64,000 nt of DNA from Geobacillus proteiniphilus. Lineage in GTDB: Bacteria > Bacillota > Bacilli > Bacillales > Anoxybacillaceae. The position numbers were made by a program, and so were the translations under genes. The notes under the pieces are model-generated. The model was not told where the DNA came from. It saw nothing but the letters and a program-made list of their open reading frames with translations, and ran no database searches. Shown in pieces: positions 30,338-38,972 of the stretch. Numbering within the stretch: position 1 is the first letter of the stretch; each line of letters starts with the position of its first letter. The DNA is taken from positions 1-64,000 of the forward strand of contig NZ_MQMG01000005.1 of the NCBI RefSeq assembly GCF_001908025.1. The letters run 5' to 3'.

Positions 30338-30386
30338 GCTGCCCGAAAGGCCGGGAAACCGGCTAATGAGGGCAGCCGTATTTTTG
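30338..30386 (+). terminator. Branched terminator of the TSP3 gene
   Basis: GCTGCCC (30338-30344) pairs with GGGCAGC (30370-30376), enclosing a smaller GGCCGG/CCGGCT hairpin, then CGTATTTTTG. The rest of 30387-30556 holds nothing I can support. Confidence 0.75.
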
Positions 30387-30556
30387 TTGGAGCTTCCCAC
30401 CACCTATTTCCTTATCGTCCTTTTTTCTTCCCCCGTTGCCAGTGAAGGACGCACGGGACTGTTGCGGCTAAAATTCCATAGTAAAATAAACACCCGAACC
30501 GATCAATAACAAAGCCGTTGCCTATCTCCTCTTTCTTTTAGCAAGTAAACAGTCTC

Positions 30557-30985
30557 TCATTCTCCATGCCTTCCCTCATCCGAGGGTTCTTCCAGCAATA
30601 GGTCAATAATCGGGCAGTTATATAAATTGTCTTCATGAGGGCAACATTCCTTTAACTGCTGGAGCATCGCTTCGATCCGCTTTAAATCGCGAATGTTGGC
30701 TTGAATCTCCTCGATCTTTTGCGTAACAAAGCGGTACATGTCTTTGCATCGATCGCGATCCCGATCGACAACGCCAAGCAGTTTATCAATTTCCGCCAAG
30801 GTGAATCCGAGCCCTTGCAGCCGCTTAATAAACTGAATTCGCCTGACCGTTTCCTCCGTATACAGGCGATATCCGCCTTCTGTCCGCTCCGTTTCTGGAA
30901 TAAGCCCCTTCCGTTCGTAATACCGGATCGTTTCTTTATTAACATTGCATTTTTCTGCCAGCTCGCCGATGCGGTAATGTATCAC
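30557..30985 (-). CDS. merR: Mercury-responsive regulator MerR
   Basis: 142 aa. Winged HTH at 5-50 (YRIGELAEKCNVNKETIRYY ERKGLIPE), dimerisation helix, and the three Hg-binding cysteines: Cys in DRDRCKDM and Cys in ECCPHEDNLYNCPII, the Gram-positive MerR arrangement. GTG 30985 follows GAGGTGATTAT. Hg(II) binding would untwist promoters with long spacers, two of which are present (31004-31035; 33241-33272). It is transcribed in the same direction as merE-merA but from its own promoter. Confidence 0.93.
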   Translation of the reverse strand: MIHYRIGELAEKCNVNKETIRYYERKGLIPETERTEGGYRLYTEETVRRIQFIKRLQGLGFTLAEIDKLLGVVDRDRDRCKDMYRFVTQKIEEIQANIRDLKRIEAMLQQLKECCPHEDNLYNCPIIDLLLEEPSDEGRHGE

Positions 30986-31003
30986 ATAATCACCTCATCA
31001 AAA

Positions 31004-31035
31004 AGTATAACCCCCGCACTATAGTACAGGGTCAA
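31004..31035 (-). promoter_or_regulatory. MerR-type promoter of merR
   Basis: TTGACC (31035-31030), 20-bp spacer CTGTACTATAGTGCGGGGGT, TATACT (31009-31004). The overlong spacer with an imperfect dyad is the hallmark of MerR-activated promoters. Confidence 0.8.
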
Positions 31036-31189
31036 GTCAATATTGAAGTTTAGCCCGCATTTCTTCCATGCTTGAGGAGGCGTTCCGCCAAACGGACCGC
31101 TCCCCATTAAGCTTAGTCGCAACCGCAACAACAATCGGTTCCAACCCCTTCGTAACACTCCGCGAAACGGCGGCCCCCGTTCGAAGGCT
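31036..31189. other. Spacer between merR promoter and merA end
   Basis: A GC-rich stretch with an imperfect hairpin (GGAGGCGTTCCGCC...CGGACCGCTCC, 31075-31106) that may slow transcripts from merA. No gene. Confidence 0.4.
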
Positions 31190-32830
31190 TCATCCCGCGC
31201 AGCACGACAGTTTCGAAACGTCTCGGTCAAACGTAAGCGCCGCCAGCTTCAGCCCCTCCGCCATCGTTAAATACGGGGCCAACGTTCGGCGAAGGTCGTC
31301 GATCGTTAATCCGAATTGAATCGCCAACGCTGCGGCGTAAATGACCTCGCCGGCATTGTCCGCGACGATGTGGGCGCCTAGCAGCTTGCCCGTATGGGCC
31401 TCAGCGACAAGTTTAAACACCCCCGTCGTTTCCCGGTTGACGATGGCGCGCGGCACCGCCTCAAGCGGCAGGACGGACGTTTTCACGTCATACCCGTTTT
31501 CTTTCGCCCGCTGCTCGGTCAAACCGACGGTGGCGATGGCCGGATGGGTGAACGTCACCGCCGGAACGACGGCCGTATCCCAGCGCTTGTTCAGCCCGCC
31601 GACGGCATTGGCCGCGGCAACGGCTCCCTGATAGGCCGCGACATAGACGAACTGCGGGCCGAGCGTGACATCGCCTGCCGCATAAATCGACGGGTTCGTC
31701 GTCCGTGTGTATTCGTCGATCAAAATTTCCCCGCGCTCCCCGACTTCCACGCCGGCTGCCGGCAAGTTCAACGCCGCCGTATTCGGCGTTCTCCCGGCAG
31801 CCACGAGCAATTCGTCCGCTTCGATGACCCGGGTGCGGCCGTCTACATTCACATACACTTTTTTCGTATTCCCGTCTTGTTCGACCCGTTCAAACGAAGC
31901 GCCGGTGATGACGCGGATGCCTTGTTCCGCGAGGGCCCGCGTCACCGCTTCGGAAATTTCCGGCTCATATTCTTTCAACAGGCGCGGGCTTCGCTGCATC
32001 AACGTCACCTCGGAGCCGAGATGATGGAACAGCTGTCCCAACTCCATCCCGATGTAGCCAGCGCCAATGACCGCGAGCCGCTTCGGCACTTTTTTCAGTT
32101 CAAGCAAGGTCGTGCTGGTCAAGTAGTCGACATCATGAAGCCCCGGAATATCCGGCACGGCCGGGGAAGCGCCTGTCGCGATCAAAAACCGTTTCGCCGA
32201 CAGCGTTTGGCCGTTCACTTCAATCGTTTGGCGCCCAACAAATCGGGCTTCCCCTTGGATGAAATCGAACCCATACTCTCCGATCAAGTCCGCATATTTC
32301 GCTTGGCGAAGCTGCTCGACCAGTTCATTTTTTTGCTTCACTAACGGCGCCAAATCAACCGGACCAGCGGATGTATGCAGGCCGAGAAACGGATGATTTC
32401 GCGTCAACGCATAGATTTCTCCGGCCCGAAGCAGCGTCTTCGACGGCACGCAGCCGATATTGACGCACGTCCCCCCGACCGTGCCGCGCTCGACCATCGC
32501 CACTTTCGCCCCGTATTTCACCGCTTCGATCGCCGAGGAAAACGCCGCCCCGCCGGAACCGATGATGATGTAGTCATACTCTCCCTCGCCAGCGATGACA
32601 GGGCTGGCTGGCGCGGTGATCTCCTCGATATCCCCCGGCTCGTAATGGGCGTTTTTGACCGCTTGTCTCGCCATGTCAACGTCCGTGCCCTCAGGCAGCG
32701 CGAATACCACTTCACCGCGCCGGAAGCTGACATCCATCAGCTTGGCCCCAATCGCGCTCAGCGCTGCGGCGACATGTTGTTCACAGCCGGCGCATGTCAT
32801 GCCTTGGACGGTCATTCGATATGTTTTCAT
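31190..32830 (-). CDS. merA: Mercuric reductase
   Basis: NADPH-dependent flavoenzyme reducing Hg(II) to volatile Hg(0). 546 aa. N-terminal HMA domain with GMTCAGC (Cys13, Cys16); FAD-binding [14 protein letters not shown]; redox disulfide [19 protein letters not shown]-site [14 protein letters not shown]-terminal vicinal Cys pair SCCAG that receives Hg in the partner subunit. One HMA domain. ATG 32830 is preferred; AAGGAG lies 11 nt upstream. A GTG at 32842 would add four residues. Confidence 0.96.
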   Translation of the reverse strand: MKTYRMTVQGMTCAGCEQHVAAALSAIGAKLMDVSFRRGEVVFALPEGTDVDMARQAVKNAHYEPGDIEEITAPASPVIAGEGEYDYIIIGSGGAAFSSAIEAVKYGAKVAMVERGTVGGTCVNIGCVPSKTLLRAGEIYALTRNHPFLGLHTSAGPVDLAPLVKQKNELVEQLRQAKYADLIGEYGFDFIQGEARFVGRQTIEVNGQTLSAKRFLIATGASPAVPDIPGLHDVDYLTSTTLLELKKVPKRLAVIGAGYIGMELGQLFHHLGSEVTLMQRSPRLLKEYEPEISEAVTRALAEQGIRVITGASFERVEQDGNTKKVYVNVDGRTRVIEADELLVAAGRTPNTAALNLPAAGVEVGERGEILIDEYTRTTNPSIYAAGDVTLGPQFVYVAAYQGAVAAANAVGGLNKRWDTAVVPAVTFTHPAIATVGLTEQRAKENGYDVKTSVLPLEAVPRAIVNRETTGVFKLVAEAHTGKLLGAHIVADNAGEVIYAAALAIQFGLTIDDLRRTLAPYLTMAEGLKLAALTFDRDVSKLSCCAG

Positions 32831-32901
32831 GGCAAAAAACACTCCTTATCAACAAATGTCTCTTTCCTATTTTGTTCAGATCCTCGATCACGAAACCTAT
32901 A

Positions 32902-33194
32902 TCACTCGTCCTCATGATTCGTTCGGAAGGGGGCACAGCACGCCCCATGGCCGTTTCCCGTTTTCTCTGGGTCACAGCTTTCCGTTTCACCTGATCGCAT
33001 TGGCTTTCGCTTTGCAACTATCATCATCAGCGAAAAGAAAAACAAAACCGTAAAAAGGCCGATGGCAAGGCTTTGGTGTCGGATCAAATACGCACCGACC
33101 GATGTTCCGGCCAACAACGGCAGAATAACCGCCAGATGACACGGGCAGCTGAGCAGTGTCAGCACGGCCCAAAACGATTTTTGACCATTTCCAT
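32902..33194 (-). pseudogene. merE: MerE-like mercury transporter, frameshifted at the 5' end
   Basis: The long frame reads KSFWAVLTLLSCPCHLAVIL, LAGTSVGAYL and a second hydrophobic helix, the CPCHL pattern of MerE-type Hg(II) carriers. The only good start, ATG 33194 behind GGAGGGAGAACG, enters a different frame and stops after 11 codons. One extra A in the run of five A at about 33178 would give MEMVKKSFWAVLTLLSCPC in one frame. Either the gene is dead, is made by slippage or from GTG 33165, or the base is a sequencing error. Confidence 0.75.
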
Positions 33195-33240
33195 CGTTCT
33201 CCCTCCTTGCGATGACGGGGGGTTCCCGTCTTTGCTCAAC

Positions 33241-33272
33241 ATTATAAACGATAGACTAAGGTACAGAGTCAA
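33241..33272 (-). promoter_or_regulatory. MerR-type promoter of merE-merA
   Basis: TTGACT (33272-33267), 20-bp spacer CTGTACCTTAGTCTATCGTT, TATAAT (33246-33241). It shares TTGAC-CTGTAC-TAGT with the merR promoter, indicating the same regulator. Confidence 0.85.
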
Positions 33273-33334
33273 GTGGGAGAATGTTATGCGGCAAAACCAT
33301 TCTCTTGATGATTGGCCAAGCAATGCCCAAAACC

Positions 33335-33361
33335 ATAAAAAATCCCCGCCTTAACAGCGGG
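33335..33361 (-). terminator. Second terminator upstream of the mer promoter
   Basis: Minus strand CCCGC-TGTTAAG-GCGGG then GATTTTTT. It lies inside a short open frame (33474-33256) reading LPLPIDPYDPLLRRGFF that has no recognised family. I see no other gene in 33273-33543. Confidence 0.7.
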
Positions 33362-33543
33362 TCATACGGATCAATAGGCAATGGTAAGTAGCTGTGATCT
33401 CTCCGTGCGCCAAAAAGCGCTGTTCGCATTCGCGCATCATGGCTTTGAAGACAGACGGACGCTGGAGATAGCAACCAATCATGCAGTTGGAATCAGATTG
33501 GAAGGGGGGATGGAGATTCCCTGTCCGATGATGTCGAATGAAT

Positions 33544-33589
33544 CAAAAAAATACGCAACTTGTCCCGCCAAAAGACAGACAAGTTGCGC
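33544..33589 (-). terminator. Terminator of the M23 hydrolase gene / ftsEX operon
   Basis: Minus strand CGCAACTTGTC ... GACAAGTTGCG, 11-bp stem, followed by TATTTTTTTG, 21 nt after the stop at 33611. Confidence 0.9.
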
Positions 33590-33610
33590 AATGCCACATA
33601 CGGTTCGGAA

Positions 33611-34909
33611 TTAGAAAGGAATATAGTCAAGCGGATTGACCGCATTCGTTTTCGCCTCGTTCCAGCCGCCGCGGTGCAGTTCAAAATGAAGATGCGGACC
33701 GGTCGAATTCCCTGTATTGCCCATATAGCCGATCACTTGCCCTTTTTGAACGTGCTGCCCTTCGCCAACAAGACGCGCTTCCAAATGGGCGTACACGGTC
33801 GTATATGTTTGCCCATTAATCACATGACTGATGAAAATGACGTTGCCGTAGCTGCTAGAATAGTAGGAGCGGAACACAATGCCGTCCGCTGCAGCGACAA
33901 CCGGCACAACGGGAGCTCGCTTGCCGATGTCGACCCCCGGATGGAAGTCCGTGCCGCCAAACCGGTAGCCAAAGCCCGAGGTGATCGGTCCATTGGCCGG
34001 GCGAGTGAACGCCCCGCTCGATACAGGCGGCGTGCTGCCGCCGGATGGCGCTTCTCCTGATGACGCTCCTCCACCGTTTGGCGAAGCATATGTACGTCCT
34101 CTCTGTTTCGCTTCTTCTTCGGCCCGTTTTTGCCGTTCGAGTTCGGCAAGCTGCTCTTTCACGGCCGCTTCTTGTTTGGCGATCAGTTCTTTTTCTTCTT
34201 CGAGCGCCATCTTATGATCATGCTCTTCTTCCTCTTTTTGCTTCAAATCGGCCATCAGGCGATTTTTTTGTTCCAGCTGGCCGGCCAGCTCGGCCTGCAG
34301 CTGCTTCAATTCTTGCAAATCCGCTTGCAGCTTGTTCCGCTTCTCCGTCAATTCGCCTTCCTTTTTCTCTTTTAACGCTTTATCGGCTTCCTGCTCGCGG
34401 ATGATTTGTTGGTCCGCTTCCATGATCGTCGTTACGGCGCTCATCCGGTCGATGAAGTCGCTGAAGCTTTGTGCGCCGAGCAGCACTTCCAAGTAGCTGA
34501 TCGCCCCGCCGTTTTCCTGCAAGGAACGAAGCCGCTCTTTCAAAATTTCATTTCGTTTTTCAATCCGTTCTTGAATTTCGGCAATTTCTTGTTTCAATTG
34601 GTCAATGGCTTGCTCCGTTTGGTCAATATCTGCGCTGACGTTGCGGATTTTGCCGCTCGTTTCCTCAATGGCAATGTTCAGCTTTTCAATATCGTTGGCG
34701 ACTTGTTTTTGCTGCGACTGAAGGGCTTCGATGTTTTTTTGCGCCTCGCTGATCTTTTCTTGCACCTCTGACCGCTTCGAGCGAAGCGCGTCGATTTCGC
34801 TTCGCTTTTGTTCGATATCACGAGTGCTGACGGCGTTCGCCGCCGGTGGCAGAACGCCAAGGCCGAGCGCCGCGGCGACGGCGAGCGCCATCATGTTTTT
34901 CTTTTTCAT
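33611..34909 (-). CDS. Secreted coiled-coil M23 murein hydrolase (EnvC/PcsB-like)
   Basis: 432 aa. Signal peptide 1-26 (ending PAANA). Long coiled coil ~28-265 resembling EnvC/PcsB. Gly/Ser/Pro linker ~275-300. C-terminal LytM/M23 domain with the metal ligands in DFHPGVDIG and HLHFELH and the usual GNTGNSTGPH. In other bacteria FtsEX gates such proteins so that septal peptidoglycan is cut only during division. It lies 29 nt after ftsX, in one operon. Whether it is a hydrolase itself or an activator is not decided by sequence, though the zinc ligands are intact. Confidence 0.92.
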   Translation of the reverse strand: MKKKNMMALAVAAALGLGVLPPAANAVSTRDIEQKRSEIDALRSKRSEVQEKISEAQKNIEALQSQQKQVANDIEKLNIAIEETSGKIRNVSADIDQTEQAIDQLKQEIAEIQERIEKRNEILKERLRSLQENGGAISYLEVLLGAQSFSDFIDRMSAVTTIMEADQQIIREQEADKALKEKKEGELTEKRNKLQADLQELKQLQAELAGQLEQKNRLMADLKQKEEEEHDHKMALEEEKELIAKQEAAVKEQLAELERQKRAEEEAKQRGRTYASPNGGGASSGEAPSGGSTPPVSSGAFTRPANGPITSGFGYRFGGTDFHPGVDIGKRAPVVPVVAAADGIVFRSYYSSSYGNVIFISHVINGQTYTTVYAHLEARLVGEGQHVQKGQVIGYMGNTGNSTGPHLHFELHRGGWNEAKTNAVNPLDYIPF

Positions 34910-34938
34910 CGCTTTCCCCTCTCCCTATGAATCTTTTT

Positions 34939-35832
34939 TTACACTTTCAAAAACTTGCGCACCGACATAACGCTTCCCCAAATGCCGATGCCGGCGCCGA
35001 TCACCAGCAACAGTGCGCTCAACTGCCACATGAACGGAGAAAATGGAAGAAGTTCAAAAAACGGCAGGGAAACCCGCTGTTCATACACTTGATACACATT
35101 GTAGTACACGATCGAAAGCGCCGCGATCGGGAAGAGAGCGCCGAGCATTCCAAGCCATAACCCTTCTAAAAAGAACGGCCAGCGGATAAACCCGTTCGTC
35201 GCGCCCACGAGCCGCATAATTTCAATTTCGCGGCGGCGGGCGAAAATCGTAATTTTGATCGTGTTGGAAATGAGAAACATCGCCGTAAACAACAATCCGA
35301 GAATGAGCACGAGCCCGACGTTGCGCGCCACTTTCAGCGCATCAAACAGCTTCTCGACCGTCCCTTGGCCATAGTTGACTTTATGGACGAACGGCAATGT
35401 TTCGATTTGCTTCGCGACTTTCACCGTATCTTGCGGATGGGCCGCTTTCACGACGTATACGTCGCTCAACGGGTTGTCCTGCTCAAATAAGCGGAACGAC
35501 GAACCTTCGTCCCCCATGCTTTTGATCAGCCGCTTCAGCTCTTCGTCCTTCGATGAATAGCGGACTTCCTTGACATTTGGAATGGCTTCAATTTGCCGGC
35601 GCAAGGCGTCTTTTTGCCGGCTGTCGGCCGTCAGCTCGATATGAACGCGAATTTCCACATCGTTTTCGACTTTTTTGGCAAAATGGTTGATGTTGAACAT
35701 GACGGCAAAAAAGACGCCGACAAGCAACAGCGTCACCGTGACGGCGCTCGCGGACGCAAACGTCATCCAACCGTTGCGGCCAAGGCTTTTGATGCTCTCC
35801 CGGACGTGGCGCTTAAACGTATGAAGCGTCAT
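34939..35832 (-). CDS. ftsX: Cell division ABC transporter permease FtsX
   Basis: 297 aa. Four membrane segments (residues ~25-48, 170-195, 215-240, 265-290) and a large extracellular loop ~50-165 that contacts the hydrolase. It transmits ATP hydrolysis by FtsE to the cell-wall enzyme; in B. subtilis the system also affects sporulation entry. Its ATG overlaps the end of ftsE by 20 nt. Confidence 0.96.
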   Translation of the reverse strand: MTLHTFKRHVRESIKSLGRNGWMTFASASAVTVTLLLVGVFFAVMFNINHFAKKVENDVEIRVHIELTADSRQKDALRRQIEAIPNVKEVRYSSKDEELKRLIKSMGDEGSSFRLFEQDNPLSDVYVVKAAHPQDTVKVAKQIETLPFVHKVNYGQGTVEKLFDALKVARNVGLVLILGLLFTAMFLISNTIKITIFARRREIEIMRLVGATNGFIRWPFFLEGLWLGMLGALFPIAALSIVYYNVYQVYEQRVSLPFFELLPFSPFMWQLSALLLVIGAGIGIWGSVMSVRKFLKV

Positions 35833-36508
35833 AGCCGTATTCCCCCTTCGCCTCGTCGCGGACGATTTTCCCGTTTTCGATGGCGATGACGCGCCGCCGG
35901 GTCGCGTTGACGATCTCTTTGTTGTGGGTCGCCATCACAATCGTCGTTCCCCGGTCGTTGATTTTTTCAAACAGCTCCACAATGCCCCATGAGGTTTCCG
36001 GGTCCAAGTTTCCTGTTGGTTCGTCGGCAATCACGATTTTCGGGGAGTTGACGATTGAGCGGGCGATGGAGACGCGCTGCTGTTCGCCCCCGGACAATTC
36101 GTTCGGATAAGAGCGGATTTTATGCTTGAGGCCGACTAGGTCGAGTACTTCCATCACTTTTTTGCGGATCACTTTCGGCGATTCTTCAATGACTTCCAAG
36201 GCAAAGGCAACGTTTTCGTAAACGTTGAGCTTCGGAAGCAGCTTGAAATCTTGGAACACAACGCCGATATGGCGGCGCAAAAGAGGGACTTTGCTGTCTT
36301 TGAGCTTGGCAAGGTTGACGCCGTTGACCATAATGGTCCCGCTCGTCGGCTTTTCCTCGCGATACATCATTTTAATAAACGTCGACTTCCCAGCTCCGCT
36401 GGGCCCAACGACGTAGACGAATTCTCCTTGCTTGATGCGGACGTTGATGCCGTTCAGCGCCACAACGCCGTTTGGATATGTTTTGTACACATCTTGCATT
36501 TCAATCAT
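35813..36508 (-). CDS. ftsE: Cell division ATPase FtsE
   Basis: 231 aa ABC ATPase. Walker A GPSGAGKST, Q-loop VFQDFKLLP, signature LSGGEQQR, Walker B IVIADEPTGNLD, H-loop ATHNKE. ATG 36508 (MIEMQDVYKTYP) is chosen over two further ATGs and a GTG that fall inside or against the AGGTG ribosome site. First gene of ftsE-ftsX-M23. Confidence 0.96.
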   Translation of the reverse strand: MIEMQDVYKTYPNGVVALNGINVRIKQGEFVYVVGPSGAGKSTFIKMMYREEKPTSGTIMVNGVNLAKLKDSKVPLLRRHIGVVFQDFKLLPKLNVYENVAFALEVIEESPKVIRKKVMEVLDLVGLKHKIRSYPNELSGGEQQRVSIARSIVNSPKIVIADEPTGNLDPETSWGIVELFEKINDRGTTIVMATHNKEIVNATRRRVIAIENGKIVRDEAKGEYGYDASYV

Positions 36509-36530
36509 CATCATCACCTATTTTCGACTA

Positions 36531-36768
36531 TATAGATGCAACTTGAAGCTTTAACATTTGCGGCTTCGAGCATTTGATCGACTGTCGAGCGACCGAACAA
36601 CGCTGCTTTCAGACCCATGCATGGGGCTGTGAAGCGAGCGGTTGTTCGGCCTCCCGCCACGCCTTGGCGTGACGGGGGCAAGCCACAGGCTTGCCCTCGA
36701 CAGTCGAAAATGGATAAACGACTTTTCCGTCAAGCATATGTTAAACGGTCTCGTTGCATCTTTATAGC
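36531..36768. repeat. Nested inverted repeats in the ftsE leader (MITE-like or structured RNA)
   Basis: Arms pair in order: TAGATGCAAC/GTTGCATCTTTA, TTTAACAT/ATGTTAAA, TCGACTGTCGAG/CTCGACAGTCGA, CCGAACAAC/GTTGTTCGG. Inside are two or three further hairpins (CCATGCATGG; CACGCC-TTGGCGTG; GGCAAGCC-ACA-GGCTTGCC). It lies between a likely promoter -10 (36829-36824, TATAAT on the minus strand) and ftsE, so it would be transcribed as a ~300-nt leader. No open frame of substance. Confidence 0.75.
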
Positions 36769-36904
36769 TTGCTGTCATTTCTCGAGCTGTTTCGAATGAA
36801 TCTTGCAAAATTCCGCAAGGATTATTATAGCATGATTTTCCGCTGTCGAATTTTACATTTATATTTCAAATGGAGGAACCCTGGGGAAACTAGGACAAAA
36901 GGTT

Positions 36905-36949
36905 CAAAAACAGAAAACACCGCCTCGTTCTTGAGCGAACAAGGCGGTG
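36905..36949 (-). terminator. cccB terminator
   Basis: Minus strand CACCGCCTTGTTCGC ... GAACGAGGCGGTG then TTTTCTGTTTTTG; a long stem 56 nt past the cccB stop. The region 36769-36904 holds the ftsE promoter and nothing else visible. Confidence 0.88.
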
Positions 36950-37004
36950 CACCTTTCTTGAGTGAACGATCTTTTCCTTTCAAAGAGTCAGAAACATCCG
37001 TCCA

Positions 37005-37340
37005 TTATTTTTTCGCGGCCAGCCATTCCGCCACTTTGTCGGCGTCTTCCCCTTTAATGATTCCTGCCGGCATCGCGCCGCGGCCGTTGACGATAATGTT
37101 TTTAATTTCATCTTTGGAATACTTGCTTCCAACCTTTTGCAAGTTCGGGCCGACCCCGCCCGACAAGTCTTGTCCATGACAGGACGCACAGTTTTGTTTA
37201 AAAATTTGCTCGGCAGCCGCTGCAGTATCCCCTCCGCCGTTGCTGCCGCCGTTTTTTTCCCCGGCATTGTCCCCGCCACCGCCGCACGCGGCAAGCGCGA
37301 GCGAAACGCCAAGGAACATCGTCGCTAATTTCCATTTCAT
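37005..37340 (-). CDS. cccB: Cytochrome c-551 lipoprotein
   Basis: 111 aa. Lipobox LALAAC (Cys19), low-complexity Gly/Asn linker, then one class I cytochrome c domain with heme motif CASCH and axial Met in RGAMPAG. Membrane-anchored electron carrier to cytochrome oxidase; a substrate for Lgt in this window. ATG follows GGGGGAG. Synteny with ftsEX as in B. subtilis. Confidence 0.95.
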   Translation of the reverse strand: MKWKLATMFLGVSLALAACGGGGDNAGEKNGGSNGGGDTAAAAEQIFKQNCASCHGQDLSGGVGPNLQKVGSKYSKDEIKNIIVNGRGAMPAGIIKGEDADKVAEWLAAKK

Positions 37341-37401
37341 GGCGAACTCCCCCTAAAAACAAAAATTTCGTTCTCATTTATTATAACCGATTTCTTCCGT
37401 T

Positions 37402-38265
37402 TTACGTACGTTGAAATCCTTCGCCGAGCACCTCAGCGGCGTTCGCAACAATGACAAACGCTGTCGGATCAATGGTTCGGACCAATTGTTTCAATTTCGT
37501 GAACTCCGATTGTGCGACGACGCACATCAACATCGGCCGTTCATGTTCCGTGTAGCCGCCATAGGCCGGCAAGCGCGTCACTCCGCGGTCGATTTCGTGC
37601 AAAATGGCGCGGCGCACTTTTTCTTCTTCCTTTGTAATAATAAGAGCGATTTTCGAATACCCAAGCCCGACTTGGACGAGATCGATCGTTTTGCTTGTCA
37701 CATACAACGCGATCAACGCATAGAGCGCCCGTTCAATATCAAACACAAACGCCGCGGTCAAAACGATCAAGCCATCGATCAAAATGACGCACATGCCAAG
37801 CGACAGCCCGGTATATTTATGGATGATTTGCGCTGCCAAATCGGTGCCGCCGGTCGACGCCCGGCCGCGGAAGACAACGCCGAGGCCAAGCCCGACGCCG
37901 ATGCCGCCAAAGATCGCGCCAAGAAGCGGATTCGTCGTCGCCGGCTCCATCCCTTTCGTCAAATAGACGACAAGCGGCAAGAACACCGTCCCGACGAACG
38001 TTTTCACGCCAAACTGCCGGCCCAAAAGCACAACGCCAGCGATAAAGAGCGGAATGTTGAGCGCCCATTGGACGTAGGCAGGCTCAATGCCAAACAACGC
38101 GTGCATAATCGTGCTGATGCCGCTCACTCCGCCTGAGGCAATCCGGTTTGGCAGCAAAAACACGTTAAACGCCACAGCGACGATCGCCGCGCCGATAAGA
38201 ACATACGCATACTCCAAAGCCGCCTCCACCGCCGGAGGCATGGTCTTCTCTCTTCGCTTCCGCAT
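37402..38265 (-). CDS. yvjA: YitT family membrane protein (DUF161/DUF2179), YvjA-like
   Basis: 287 aa. Five to six hydrophobic helices over residues 15-200 and a C-terminal soluble DUF2179 domain (ILHEIDRGVTRLPAYGGYTE). ATG 38265 follows GGAAGGTGG. Function unknown; some relatives act in sporulation or salt response. In B. subtilis this gene lies next to prfB; here a toxin-antitoxin cassette separates them. Confidence 0.88.
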   Translation of the reverse strand: MRKRREKTMPPAVEAALEYAYVLIGAAIVAVAFNVFLLPNRIASGGVSGISTIMHALFGIEPAYVQWALNIPLFIAGVVLLGRQFGVKTFVGTVFLPLVVYLTKGMEPATTNPLLGAIFGGIGVGLGLGVVFRGRASTGGTDLAAQIIHKYTGLSLGMCVILIDGLIVLTAAFVFDIERALYALIALYVTSKTIDLVQVGLGYSKIALIITKEEEKVRRAILHEIDRGVTRLPAYGGYTEHERPMLMCVVAQSEFTKLKQLVRTIDPTAFVIVANAAEVLGEGFQRT

Positions 38266-38355
38266 GCTTCCCCACCTTCCTCTGTGAGTATAGCATGCCC
38301 GTTTTGGCAAGTAAATGACAGCCGATTAACGCGATAATGGTCTGCTATGCTAAAG

Positions 38356-38383
38356 GAAAAAAGGACGATCCGATGATCGCCCT
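38356..38383. repeat. Direct repeat, left copy: prfB terminator duplicate
   Basis: 28 nt identical to 38973-39000. On the minus strand it is the hairpin GGGCGATC-ATC-GGATCGTCC followed by TTTTTTC. Here it terminates the toxin gene. Confidence 0.92.
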
Positions 38384-38401
38384 AGCCAAAAAATACAAGC
38401 C

Positions 38402-38662
38402 TCAATACACATCGCCGCGGTTGCCGATCGCCTCAATATAGATGATTCGTTCATCATGATCGATGCGAAACAACACACGATATGTTCCGATTCGCATCCG
38501 ATATAATCCATCCTGCCCCTTCAACTTTTTAATATCCCCCTGCGGCGGGATCGCAAGCAACCCTTGCAACCCAGAGGCCAACCGTTCTTGAACCTCTTTT
38601 TCTTGCCTAACGATGAATTTGACTGCGGCCCTACGGTAAATCAACTTGTAGCCCGAATTCAC
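38402..38662 (-). CDS. RelE/ParE family toxin
   Basis: 86 aa from GTG 38662, behind GGGGGAGAAGCC; an ATG at 38695 would add 11 residues but has a poor ribosome site. KLIYRRAAVKFIVRQE, the IKKLKGQDGLYRMRIGTYRV core and the final RRI/IYIEAIGNRGDVY match the RelE/ParE fold (ribosome-dependent RNase or gyrase poison). It overlaps its antitoxin by 32 nt, antitoxin first, the usual order. Its base composition is lower in GC than prfB. Confidence 0.88.
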   Translation of the reverse strand: MNSGYKLIYRRAAVKFIVRQEKEVQERLASGLQGLLAIPPQGDIKKLKGQDGLYRMRIGTYRVLFRIDHDERIIYIEAIGNRGDVY

Positions 38663-38891
38663 GCTTGGCTTCTCCCCCGGTGATATATCCTTCATCGCTT
38701 TGCAGCTGCTGGCGCTCTTCTTTCGTCAACGCTTCTTCTTCATCTGTTTCGTCAATCCGCTCCCATACCATTCGTTCCTTTCTGGACCGATCAAGCAAGT
38801 ACGTCAAAAAATCGTACGCCGTTTGATGATCAGCCTCGTTCAGCCGATCAATCAATTCGTAAAGCAATTGTTTGCGTACAGCCAATGCCAT
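38631..38891 (-). CDS. Antitoxin partner of the RelE-like toxin
   Basis: 86 aa from ATG 38891 (MALAVRKQLLYELIDRLNEA). N-terminal helical region then an acidic C-terminus (DETDEEEALTKEERQQLQSD) that would wrap the basic toxin. Family not identified by eye; the call rests on size, order and overlap with the toxin. It probably autoregulates the pair. Confidence 0.8.
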   Translation of the reverse strand: MALAVRKQLLYELIDRLNEADHQTAYDFLTYLLDRSRKERMVWERIDETDEEEALTKEERQQLQSDEGYITGGEAKREFGLQVDLP

Positions 38892-38972
38892 CGCCCTCCT
38901 TTTTCCTTCCGTTGCCTTCAGCGTACCACGGAAGCACAGACGCGTCAAAAGGCCAAAACATGATTTTGGGGC

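Noticed and set aside
30338-30386. Branched hairpin after the TSP3 gene considered as a second riboswitch
   Set aside because: It lies downstream of the stop codon and is followed by a T-tract, so terminator is the simpler reading; no known aptamer core was matched.
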